DNA of 64,000 bases from Nematostella vectensis. Lineage: Eukaryota > Cnidaria > Anthozoa > Actiniaria > Edwardsiidae. A program made the translations under genes and the position numbers. The notes below the pieces were generated by a model, which saw nothing but the letters and a program-made list of their open reading frames with translations, did no database searches and was not told the DNA's origin. This document shows, one piece after another, positions 1-10,809 of this stretch (positions are counted from its first letter, which is position 1; each line of letters opens with the position of its first letter). The DNA lies in NCBI RefSeq assembly GCF_932526225.1, contig NC_064034.1:1660001-1724000 (forward strand), written 5' to 3'.

Positions 1-1950
1 GCACTCTTATTTTTTTCTTCTCAGACGTATTCGGTAAAATCGGGATCACATCAGCTAAGCGGTCATTACCCGACTAGTTGCGCAATCAATCGCCTTTGAG
101 AATGTTAGACTGCTTCGGATTACTTCGACAACTCGCCGAGGTTATCCCAGCCGATCCTCTTATCTATTTGCGGTTTTATTGATTGTAAAATGAAAATAAA
201 TATTTTGCTAGTGGTCTTAGCTGCATTGAATAGATACGGTTAATGCACTGCTCGTTTAGTGTTATGTCAAGAAATCATTCATCAGCGAGGCTTCTATTTC
301 CCGTCCGTTGTGGCAAAGATAAACACAACTCTTGCTGGATTGCAAGTACACGGTGTGCAATTTGTCTAGTTATTGCGTGCGACACTTCTCGCTGAACAAT
401 ACCTGTATGTGGAAGTCGGGGCAATCAAAACGTATCAGGTCTAAATGATTTTAGTGGGGTTCTTAGCGTGGCAATTGAGAGCCGTCTCGAGTAGACGTAT
501 CATCCGAATTGTCACAACATCCTCCACTAGACAGGATAAAACACACGCTAGATAACACGGGTACACACAGGTAGCTCCTACCAGCATACAAACAATCCTT
601 TACACTCAAACGGCACTACAGGAATATTCGCCTGTCGCCGCACGTGTCGGCACTGCCTTAGTGTACGTGTAAATTGCTGCTTTATTTGTTCTGCTTTTGT
701 GATCTACCGCCAAGGGCTGGTGTCTTTAACTCAACGGAAGCGTCCACCGTTTTGCGGCGCCGCCTTTGAAAACGAATCCCACAAAAAGATCGAGGTTTTC
801 AAAACAAAACTCTATTACGACAAAGCAAGTTTATGGTTAATAGATAATAAAACATACGGCTTACATTTTTAGAATGTAAAGCAACTTTTTCTTGCTTTTG
901 AATGAACTTTTAGTAACCTCAAGCACTGCTTGTAAGAATTTGTGTAAAAGCTAAAAGCTTCGTGCCCTCTGTAGTCGAGCCTCTTTAAAATGCAAAGGCC
1001 AAAAGACAGTCAGCCAGACCTATTAGTGCAATTTAACTGGTACATCTATCCACGTAATTCCTCAAGAGCCAACAAAGTGTTGAGAAATCCAAACTAAAAG
1101 CACTCGATTCGTGGCATCTTATCCGTTGGGAAAACATCGGTAAGAAAGAAGATTATACGATATAAAAAAACAATAAAGACAGGTCGTGTAGGCAACGGAT
1201 GAGATATGCTATCATTTAGACTAGAACGATAAATCGTGTCGAGACCAGATCCAATCAAAATCGCGCAAGATTTCACTGTCGACTTCCCCGTCTATTGCAT
1301 CGCAAGGTTTATCTAAAGCATATGCACAGGAATATCGACACATAAAAGTGCTTTAGACTGATTAATAGCTTATTATCGACCAGATGCGTTTCAAATAAGT
1401 AGTGGTAGTTTTGCGCGATAGAAGAGTGCGCTCTCTCGCATGCCGCACTTTGCCGCACTCCGGTCGCACCGTGGCCTTTAATCCGTGGACGCGATCTGTT
1501 TTCTTGGATAACACTAGCAAATGAATGCAAATCGCCCAAGTCTCGTTACAAATAGCAGGGTAAATCAGCACCTAAACTGTGGGCTAGGGGTCAGCGGAAA
1601 AAGTGCGCGTAACACACGTCACAATTGTCACAACACAAAGCTTGCCTCACAGTATCGCGCCGAGAAAAAAAAAATAAACTATTTGACATTCAAGAGGTTC
1701 AACCATGCCTGTAACATAAACTATTTGACAACCGGAAAACCACGTCTGTGTTCCCTTAGAGTCACGCCAGCCACAGTGCCAGAATAAACCATTAGAGAGC
1801 TAGAACACCTGGCCGGTGATTCGTCCAATTTAGAGTTTTTTACAAAATGTCACCGCGTGTTGTTTGTAGCTGAATTCAGAAACTGCAGTCACTTGTTATA
1901 CTTGAGAATTATAACTATTTCTTTAAACGGCATACTATCCATCTTCCCTA

Positions 1951-2131
1951 CAGTAGCGGATCTAGGGGGAGGGTTTAGGGGGTTTAACGGGGTTTAACCC
2001 CCCCCCCCCCACCCCCACCCTTTGGACAGCCAGAAAGCCATATATAACAATAAAAAAAAATTCCCCCTCCCTACTTTGTTACTTGGCTACCCCCCCCCCT
2101 CCCCCCCTTCAGCCAAAAGCTAGATCCGCTC
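1951..2131. mobile_element. MITE-like element with AGCGGATCTAG termini
   Basis: A roughly 180-bp stretch begins CAGTAGCGGATCTAG and ends CTAGATCCGCT, which are inverted copies. The inside is dominated by runs of C and poly-A and has no reading frame. A similar element with the same end motif lies at about 35.79-35.96 kb, so this is a small non-autonomous family. The superfamily cannot be assigned from the ends alone. Confidence 0.6.
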
Positions 2132-5100
2132 AAGGAGGGAAACCCGCATGCTTTGTCAATCTATGAAAAAAAGTGCCGTGCCATGCACGTTGCGCAAATA
2201 GCAGGTCTACATGGACTTAGCGTGCAGTCAGGGCGACGTGCGAGCGAATAGCGCATGTGTGATCCACGAGGTCCCTTTCCCATGTATTGCCCGAAGACTG
2301 CATTTATAGGTGTATATTGATCGTTTAAACAGCAAGAAGATTTGTCAGAAGGCATTAATCATGACATTTGTTTCCGCCATTACCAGCATCTCTACAAATG
2401 AATCACACATGAACACAACCCCATGAGAAATAGAGATAGGGCCACTAGAACCCCCAAAGACCAGGGCATGGCCATGCACCGTCATGTAGCGCAGATACAG
2501 CGCCATTAATCAACCTGGGTGATATATAAAAGTGTTTAAATCTCAATTCCTGACTCACGATGGTTGTGACGTCCGGGTGGTATCTGATGATAGCATTTAA
2601 GTCCACTCTACATTGGGTACGATAATCGAATCCATACAGGCTCTATCGTACGAACAGCTTGTACGAGTCAGGCGACTGGGACGAATTAAAGAGGCATGTG
2701 GGTGGTGCACGGCGGGAAGTCACATGGAAATCGCATTCGAACACGTTGATGATACATTTGAGATGGTAACGAGCGATTAAACAATTTTAAACAATTTAGA
2801 TTCCACACCTATACCCACCTCCGCCAGTTGAATGGGAATTATAACGGGTTCTACGAAGATCAACGTAAGCAAACGATATTAAAGGAAATACTTACTGTCG
2901 AGGACTGGTTTACACAAGATTAGGATTTCTTCCGACCACGGTGTTATGTGCCGGCTTGTTTTGTTTTGTTTTTTTTTTTTCGGTGTGATTTTATCTATTT
3001 CTTCGCAGTTTTTCTGAGCGCTTTTGGGGTTGCTACAATTTATCTAGGCTGCTATGTTTGGCTTCTCGCGGCCTTGTCAAAACTTATATATGCGCGTGCT
3101 ATCTCGGTGGAATGTCCTGACTCGAATGTGATAAGCGATACGCTGCCCCCTCCCGTCCACACGATTCACGCTACAGTTCCTGCGAACCTTTGGGTTCATC
3201 GCAAATCGATCTAATAACGACGACCCCTTATAAAAACAACGGTTTCCTTCCACTGAATCGGCGCAGTTTAGATGTTAGACAACAGGAAATATTCACTAAA
3301 ACAACGCGTTTCTCGCGAACGAGATGTTAAGAGGAATATTTGATCACAACAGCTATAAGCTATTGCGTACATAAGTTGAATATCCTAATATCGAGAGCAT
3401 TAGATATGGGGCCTGTGCGTAGTACTTGATAATCGTAATTGAATACTAAACCACTGGAGCTTTATCCTATTTTATCAGTAAGGCGCGTGAGGCGCCTTTT
3501 TTGAGTACCGCTGACCACCCGTAATGATAAGCCCGGCACGTGCGCAAAAGTGTGCGCAGAAGGATCAGATGTGGTGAATCGTGTCGGCACACGGAATATG
3601 CACTTCATACACTCTCGAATCCGGAAGAACATGACCAGGTCAGCGCAAGTCTCCTAGGGCGCCGTCTCAAGAGCACCGGTTACTATTGCGCGCAAATACT
3701 GATATTTGTAGAGAACCAACTTGTAGTACAGAGGTGGTTGGAATAATGGCAATTAACATAGCTAAAGCGCGCGAGGATCGATTTGCGGTGCGCTAATACG
3801 GAAGCTGAAGGGACGAGAGATAGGGTCACAGGTGATCATCGCTTATATTATTGGCAATAATGGCAGCGTATTATTACCGATTACTTGAATTGTTTACATT
3901 CGACACACGTACGAGTCAAGAAGTTACTAGCGGACTAAACAACAGATTACCATCAACGTTAACTTAAAACGTGATTACCAAACTAACGACTCGTTTACTT
4001 AACATTATTATCCTCTGGTACGCAGCTTGACGCGGGCTTGTAATGGAAAGGTTACAGCAACACGCTAATGGAATTCCTTTGGCGTAATTACAACAGTCAT
4101 CGAGTCGCACCACATAGCGTAAAATCGACCTTACCACTAACCGTGGACAAGCGCACTAATTTGAGACTCCGGGGTTACGGGCGGCAGAATGGCGCCTTGC
4201 CCGTCTTATCAAATCTGACCTAGTTTTTAGGCTTCGAGAAAATCCTGAGCCAAGAAACGCCGGAAGATTACGTCGATAAGCCGTCATCTAGAAGCCACGC
4301 CGCATACAATAGGAAATGACTGGCGCGGTTTGCGGTGCAGCTAAGCAGTATTAAGCTTATTATATAGTCTTCAAATATTGTTAAGGTAACACCAGTATAG
4401 ATAGGAACATCGTTATCGTAAGGGAAATGACTATCGATGTTTACGGCATAGCTAAGCCGATGTAAGGGCCGCTCATCCCTTGTATACTTCATGCAAAAAG
4501 TGGTCCATTATTCAGAGTAGCGACCGGGTGGTCATATAGTCGGCGCCATCGCCGTTAAGGGGTGGTAGCTGCGGTTACATCTCGCTCTTGGAGCACATGA
4601 GTTATGATAAGTCCCCTCAACGATCGCATGTGGGCACCATATGCCTGATTTGGAATCATGTCTTTGGTAGGAAAGTTAAAGAAAGCGTGGTAGATTTTTT
4701 TTGTTCTTGCCTTTCAACATGGCATACAGAAAAGCCACATACCGACAGAAAACAGTAATCCATAGTTTGTTGTAACGTTATCTATTCTTCCAACCACAAA
4801 ACACAACACACCGTTTGCGGTGGAGTTGGTCACACTGAGAGCTGTACAACAATGTGAATATGGACGACAATAGAAAACACATGCAGCAAAGCACAATATT
4901 CCACATACAATAGAATGCAATTTGAGTATAACTGATGCCTTTACTCCGTGACCACTATCACCCTCAAACACCCCCTTCCCTCCGGCATAGCAAGGTAGTT
5001 ATGTCAGCCGATAGGGACTCTACGTCGATCAATCCCCATCTCTTTAGGGTGCGCCCCGACAATTGGGTGTGGCCCTTTCTTTGTCCACTCTTGTCGCTTA

Positions 5101-5479
5101 TGTTTTTAAATGTATTCATTGGGTGCTAGTAAAAAGGCTGACCTCAACAATAATCATCCATGGAAGAACAAGGTAAACCCATTGTGACTCAATGCCTTAT
5201 CCACATTGTATCATTTTCATACTACGCATACTTGCAGAGCATATAGCGTATAGTAAAATCTTTAATACTAAGCAAACAGGCAGAACATATATAGCGCATA
5301 GTGAAAGTATTATTGATTCAATATCTCCGGCATAGTTCATCAACAGTAAATTCATATATTGTATGTAAATTTTCATTTTGCCGTTTTTTAACACCCAACA
5401 ATGTAAAACCGTGAAATCCAAAAAAATATTAAAAAACATTTTGAAACTGCCTTATTGCTCATCGGTGATGAAAAAAGTA

Positions 5480-5752
5480 TAAAATATGTTAAGATTTTGT
5501 TGTATAATATATGTTAAGATTTTGTTGTATAATATATGTTAAGATTTTGTTGTATAATATATGTTAAGATTTTGTTGTATAATATATGTTAAGATTTTGT
5601 TGCATAATATATGTTAAGATTTTGTTGTATAATATATGTTAAGATTTTGTTGTATAATATTTTTTAAGATTTTGTTGTATAATATTTTTTAAGATTTTGT
5701 TGTATAATATGTTTTTAAACATTTTGTTGTATAATATTTTGAGGATTTTGTT
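5480..5752. repeat. AT-rich 25-bp minisatellite
   Basis: About 11 head-to-tail copies of a 25-bp unit with core ATGTTAAGATTTTGTTGTAT. The central copies are nearly identical; copies at the right end decay, with ATATG changing to TTTTT. No coding content. Confidence 0.9.
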
Positions 5753-6550
5753 TTAAGGGTTATTGATAATATATAACTAAGCTTATTAGATGAATTCACC
5801 GAGAAAACCTTTTAGAAATAAGAAAACTATTACAACCCATGGTTTATTTAAGGTTATTCAAGGTTGAGCAGATGCAAATTGCCTTGTTGTCTTCAAGTTA
5901 AATAACTAATCAGACTATGTCCAGCTAAATGAGTAAAAACCACACAGCGCAGCCAGCAACAGGCAACATATTCTTACACGCCTTACGCAAAATAACGTAC
6001 ACGCAAACACGAACGAATGATCTTCTCACGCAAACATACAGACTTTACACGCAAAACGCACGATGGCAGAAGGGAGAAAGTATGATAAGTGTGGACCTAA
6101 AAGCAAAGTGTTTGTGGATGGTTCATTAGCTGTAGGTACCTGTTCGCCCTTACATCGGTTTCATTTGTTTTCTTGTCGTAGTTCTCTTAGCGAAACACAA
6201 CTCTCACGAGATCCCGGGAGAGCCCCCGCCGAGGTGGCGTCAAAACATTCAACCCCGAATTGTAAGACTTTAAAAACAAATTGTAAGCCTTAAAAAACAA
6301 TGTCCATCAACAATCCAGGCTCCATGCACTGTTTATTGCAACACGAATCAGCGGAAGCGCGATTAAAAAACATGAAATTAAAAAATGACGTTTTTATTTT
6401 GCTCTAAAACAAATAACGAAAAAGAAAATTGAAAAATATGTTACTGGGATCTAAATAGGTCTCTTCCAATCCTTTTGGATGCTTATTCTGCTGAAAAAAT
6501 GAAGCAATGCAAATATCGAGAGGTTGCCGTGGGTCAGTGGAAATATAGAT

Positions 6551-6645
6551 GCCTGAGGGCCTGCACAGAATCGGGCGAGGAGATATAGTCGCTTTGCCTG
6601 AGGGCGTACACAAAATCAGGCGAGGAGATATAGTCGCTTTGCCCG
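6551..6645. repeat. two-copy 45-bp tandem repeat
   Basis: Two adjacent copies of a unit starting GCCTGAGGGC and containing GGCGAGGAGATATAGTCGC. They differ at a few positions, and a partial third copy (GCCCGGGGACTTACAC) follows. Confidence 0.75.
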
Positions 6646-8612
6646 GGGACTTACACCAGGGCTATTCTCAGTTGGCTATCTCCTTATCTATATCTGGATA
6701 TGCTGAACAACTCCTTAAACTCTCCTAACTCCATTAAGAATAGTACAAGAATTGCAAAGCAGAAGTTTAAGATGTGCGCTTACCTAATCACCCTGCACCA
6801 GTGAGAACCTTGTCCAACCACCAACAAACCTGAATCAGCCTTGCAAGCTATACGCCGAAAATCTTAACCTTTTGATTTGAAATGAAATTCTATTGCTAAT
6901 TAAATTACAAATCCCAGTCGAAACGGTGATAGGCTCTCGGTGTCTCTGGCTTCCTGTCTCCCGCTTGTTTGAGCGATGTTTTGGTACCCAGAGTAAAAGC
7001 ATGCTATTGTTACCCAGAACCCCTGGCGCGCCCTGATCATCATGTACACAAATTGAAGACAACACCCCTAGGACTTTCCTGAAAGGATAGCTATGTATTG
7101 TGTATTCAGCGGGCAATGGATGGAGTTTATGGCGAAAGTCAAGGTTCTTCCCTTACTCACTTATCCTTAAAACCCTTCCGTTTGTTTTTATTATTTCGTA
7201 ATTATTGTTCATGCTTACTCCTTCGTGTTTTGGTCATTTTTTAATTTTGTTTTGATATCTGCTGCACGCAAATGCCAGCCGTATCTCACGTCTCTAAATA
7301 CTTTAGAATTTCCTTGACGCATAAATTCTCAGTTTTTTCTTATAGAACTGTCTAAAATCAAACAAACGTGGAAAATACTGCAGTAGCTACCAAAATTGCA
7401 CCAATGTTTATAGGCGATTTAATTCTAATTAACACTCACAATCCGTTTAAAAATAATTACCGTCATGAAATAAAATATTTGACGCCCACGTAAGATAAGC
7501 CTCATATCTATAAAGTGACATAGGACAGAGAGTTCGTCCGAGGGCACTTTTCTCCTAGCAGACACGTGTTAGAGATCTACACTGCTATCATTACGTGACC
7601 GATCTTTCACGGATGAACACCTCCAAACTACTGCTATGGCTGGTCGGGACATTATGTTTTACAAGCGTGGATACATTTATGGTGATAGTATTAGTAGATC
7701 GTTGTTATTATTTCCATAACCTTTTTTACTCACCTTAGAGACTCGATCAGTTGGCGCAATCGTCCTTTCGCTTTTGCGTAGAGATTCTAAGCTTTTATAG
7801 CCTGAAACCTTTGCGTGAGCTTGTAATAGTTTGGCAAACCCACCACAGGTGCTAAGCGTGGCCTTTCCTTTGAATAATCCTGAAACGACACGTTTGACTG
7901 TGCTTATCCAGTTTGGACACTCTTCTATTCACTCTTCTCAATAACGTAACTGTGTATTTGCAAGTTTCCACAATCACGGTTTAGACAGAAGCGTCTGATT
8001 GTAACGGTTGGTGTTAGCTAGTGTTTACCGTCCCAGCGCGAGGGAATCCGGGTAAAGGGCACGTGCCTACGTCACAAGGGCGAAGACGTGCACACAGCTC
8101 GCATAGATTGTCTCCTTAACATCTTCTTTGCCTCTAGAGGTCTCTACTTCAAGAGCGTGCGATTCTACAGCTCATTAACAAGAGGTTCGGGCACTGGTTT
8201 CACTTCACTCTAATGCTATCTTATCCTATGTGCGCAACGCTTTTATCAGATCGTTTCGGTACGCACAAGCGTATCCTATTTGCGGTTCTTCAGTACAAAA
8301 GCTTGATGAATTGGCTTACACTTGATTTTTTTTTTCTAAACTTCAAATGTCGACATGTCTGGTTCGCACGGGTCTTCGACCTTTGTCTGTGGTGAAGGCA
8401 AGTCTCGTGTGGGCGGGTGCGTTTTACCGGAATTGATACATCGTACACCGCAGGTTTTTAAAAGCGAGCCGATGTACAGTACGGCTCGACCAGACGATAT
8501 GTTCTGTCTCCGCGAGGTTCAAACCCGTCATCAGGGGTAGCCCCGCATTCGAGAAGGGCACCGGGCACTCAATGGGTCCTTGCGTTGCTTTGAACGCAAA
8601 CGTGAATCGATT

Positions 8613-8665
8613 TATTTATTTCCCCTGATGAGTGGGCAACCACGAAACAGACCTGTAGGGAAACC
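8613..8665 (+). ncRNA. minimal type I hammerhead self-cleaving ribozyme
   Basis: The conserved core is complete: CTGATGA (8625-8631), stem II GTGG/CCAC closed by a GCAA tetraloop (8632-8643), GAAA (8644-8647), a very short stem III CAG/CTG with a two-base loop (8648-8655), then the cleavage triplet GTA (8655-8657). Stem I is formed by TTTCCC (8619-8624) pairing with GGGAAA (8658-8663), so the open helix is stem I and predicted cleavage is after A8657. Small type I hammerheads with such short stem III are known from metazoan retrozymes and Penelope-like elements. No reverse transcriptase or second identical copy is visible nearby, so the host element is unidentified. Confidence 0.8.
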
Positions 8666-8852
8666 TATGTAGTTTGTATTTTTCTCAAACCAACACGATT
8701 TATTTATTTCTGTGCTTTGAAATCGTGATAACGTGATAACGGAATTGTCAATTAAAATATTGCCTGTAATGCCTCGTCAAGGACTGAAGACGACAGCAAC
8801 AAAGCAAAAACTAAATTAATTGAGTGTTGTCTTAGCTAATAAAACTTATTAT

Positions 8853-9096
8853 TTAGTTCCAGAAAATATCCATACTCCCCCCATGTAGAGGGTCGGAGGT
8901 ATGATCCCCCACCTCTCTGGAATTTTCACCCCCCTGGAAAAAAATAAATACAGTAACTGTTAAGGAAAAGGGCATTTACATCCCCCCCTCCCCTCTGGAA
9001 ATTCCTGGCCGTTTGAACCCACCAGCCCCCGGAATTTCCAATCCCCTCTAGGGGGGGCCGGGGGGGGGGGGTATGGATATTTTCTGGAACTACACA
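8853..9096. mobile_element. MITE with GTTCCAGAAAATATCCATAC inverted termini
   Basis: A stretch of about 240 bp starts AGTTCCAGAAAATATCCATA and ends with its inverse TATGGATATTTTCTGGAACT. The interior is C-rich with repeated CTCTGGAA-type segments. A related right end (GGGGGTATGGATCTTTTTCT) occurs near 40.37-40.41 kb inside the WD40 gene, supporting a dispersed family. Confidence 0.75.
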
Positions 9097-9099
9097 TTC

Positions 9100-10570
9100 G
9101 ACAGATAAGCGCACGAGCTAGTGTGGTCCCTGCACACGGCTTTCGAGGATGAACTCATTCGTGTGAATATGATGATTTGTATTAGTGATAATGCAAAATG
9201 CGTATCACGTTTATTATAAACACTTGTCTGTTACTCGTCAAGCGATTGAGTAAATCCGGAACAACTTTGGTGGTTTCATTAGACAACTCGTATCCGGTCC
9301 CAAATCGTGAGAAAACCAAAGACGGGGAGATCTGGCGGGGAAAGCCGTTAATTATTTCGACGACAACGTTATTGTTGTGTCAATCTGCACGTGCTGTTTC
9401 CTAGTGACATGCGTTCTTTGTTTTTTTAATTGATATATACAAATATGTAGTCAGTTTTTACCGCTGTGCACGGTAAGTATGTTTATAATCTGCGGTGGTA
9501 TTTTTGGCTGTGTGAGTGTACACTTGTAAGGTATCTGCACTTTGTATTAAGTAAATGTCATGTGTAGTAGCGACTCAATTGCATTTGCAATTTTTGAGTA
9601 CTATTTTAGATCCATTTTCATTTCTGAAATAACACTAAAACCCCTTCTCGTCCCTTTAAAGACCTTTCTATTTCTTCAAGTACTCATTGTCTTACTATCT
9701 GATTGAGCATCTCCAGTACGTCACCAAGTATTGGAGAATAACCGGAGAAAAATGATACAACGATGGCAAAAATGTCCAAATGAGGCAACTTTATCTTAAA
9801 CCGTTTGACCACCTTAAACAGGGGATTCTGTTTATGTTAAGCTTAGCACAAGTTTGCGCTTCCGATTCATATACTACTTCATGATGGTTGCGCCTTTTTA
9901 AAAAATAAAAATTATTAAAGATATTTTTTATGCTATTTTTAGCAGTCACACCCCTTTCTCGCGCGTATTCCAGATACCTCAAAATTATCAAATTAACAGC
10001 AAGGGTGAAGATCGCGATTCCTGGCCTTCCGGCCCACACCAAGAGAGTCTAACATCATTACCCACGTAATACCAGACAGCCTTATCTGGTGACCAGATAA
10101 GGGTGTGTTTAAACTGAGAGTACTAGAGATGTACTGTGAACGCAAACATATGTACATTCTCCTTTGAAAAGAGAATGAGGGGAAAACGGTAATATGAATA
10201 AATCCGGTAATACTAAAAAATATGTAGTTCCTGCCATTTTCTTCAGCCGGCCAGGTATAGCATCATCCGTTATGCTCATTTATACGGCGAAGTGAAAACC
10301 TTCAACGGCGACGTCTCTGAATCCGATTGAAAGCTAACGGTTTTATAGCCGCCCTGATGAAGAACTGAAATTAAAGTTGGAATCTATCGACTTCTGATTG
10401 GTCTGCTTTTCCTTTACTTTTTTGCTCAATTTATACGGCAAAACGGGAGATCGCAGTTATCAGAAAAGGTAGCAAGTGTACTTCCTAAAGTACAGTTTAG
10501 CTTTGATCCGTGAACAGCAGAAACCTTGACAGTAACGATTATATAAAGGATAATAACATCGCTACGGCTT
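9100..10570. other. intergenic stretch without recognisable genes
   Basis: Only short spurious frames are seen. The one clear structure is a perfect 10-bp inverted repeat at 10080-10102 (CCTTATCTGG-TGA-CCAGATAAGG), listed separately. Confidence 0.6.
10080..10102. promoter_or_regulatory. palindromic GATA-type site
   Basis: CCTTATCTGG, a three-base spacer, then CCAGATAAGG: ten perfectly inverted bases, each arm carrying the AGATAAGG form bound by GATA zinc-finger factors. Binding is inferred from the motif only, and no gene is visible within several kilobases, so this could be a distal enhancer site or chance. Confidence 0.3.
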
Positions 10571-10576
10571 CGAATA

Positions 10577-10806
10577 ATGGAATCTATCTGCCATCTCGCT
10601 CGCTGCGTCAAGGGTGGTGACGGTGCCTGCCTCGTACCACTGGGTTCCGGGTTCGATTCCCGGTTTTTATTCTGTGCTCCGAGGGTTTTTGTCCGGGTTC
10701 TCCGGTTTTCCTTCCTTCTCAAATGCAACAATTGTGTTTCGTGGTCAGACAGGAGGCGCTTTCTATGCCTACGACTCGACAACGTTGTAACTGCGCTCTC
10801 GTAATT
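10577..10806 (+). mobile_element. tRNA-derived SINE
   Basis: The head contains a perfect T-arm-like structure, CCGGG-TTCGATT-CCCGG, at about 10647-10663, matching a pol III B box. A tRNA-like segment precedes it (GGTGGTGACGGTGCCTGCC). The body has the phrase GTCCGGGTTCTCCGG, and the 3' part reads CTCGACAACGTTGTAACTGC then GCTCTCGTA. A similar 3' segment (CTTGTTGTATCTGCGCTCTC) recurs near 16.03 kb, as expected for a SINE tail. The internal A box is imperfect, so exact boundaries are approximate. Confidence 0.6.
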
Positions 10807-10809
10807 CAG

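Larger units (their letters stand above)
1..8600. other. gene-poor intergenic region
   Basis: No reading frame here exceeds about 95 codons, and none shows a recognisable domain or a convincing chain of splice-compatible exons. The supportable contents are a MITE near 2 kb, a 25-bp minisatellite near 5.5 kb and a two-copy 45-bp repeat near 6.6 kb, listed separately. Small exons of unfamiliar genes or non-coding transcripts could be missed by eye. Confidence 0.6.

Noticed and set aside
3478-3502. Hairpin AGGCGC-GTGAG-GCGCCT followed by six T, like a rho-independent terminator
   Set aside because: This is a eukaryotic nuclear sequence with no bacterial gene nearby; most likely coincidence.
10345-10400. 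CCTGATGAAGAACTGAAA resembling a second hammerhead core
   Set aside because: The segment between CTGATGA and GAAA cannot form a stem II, and no stem III with a cleavage triplet follows.
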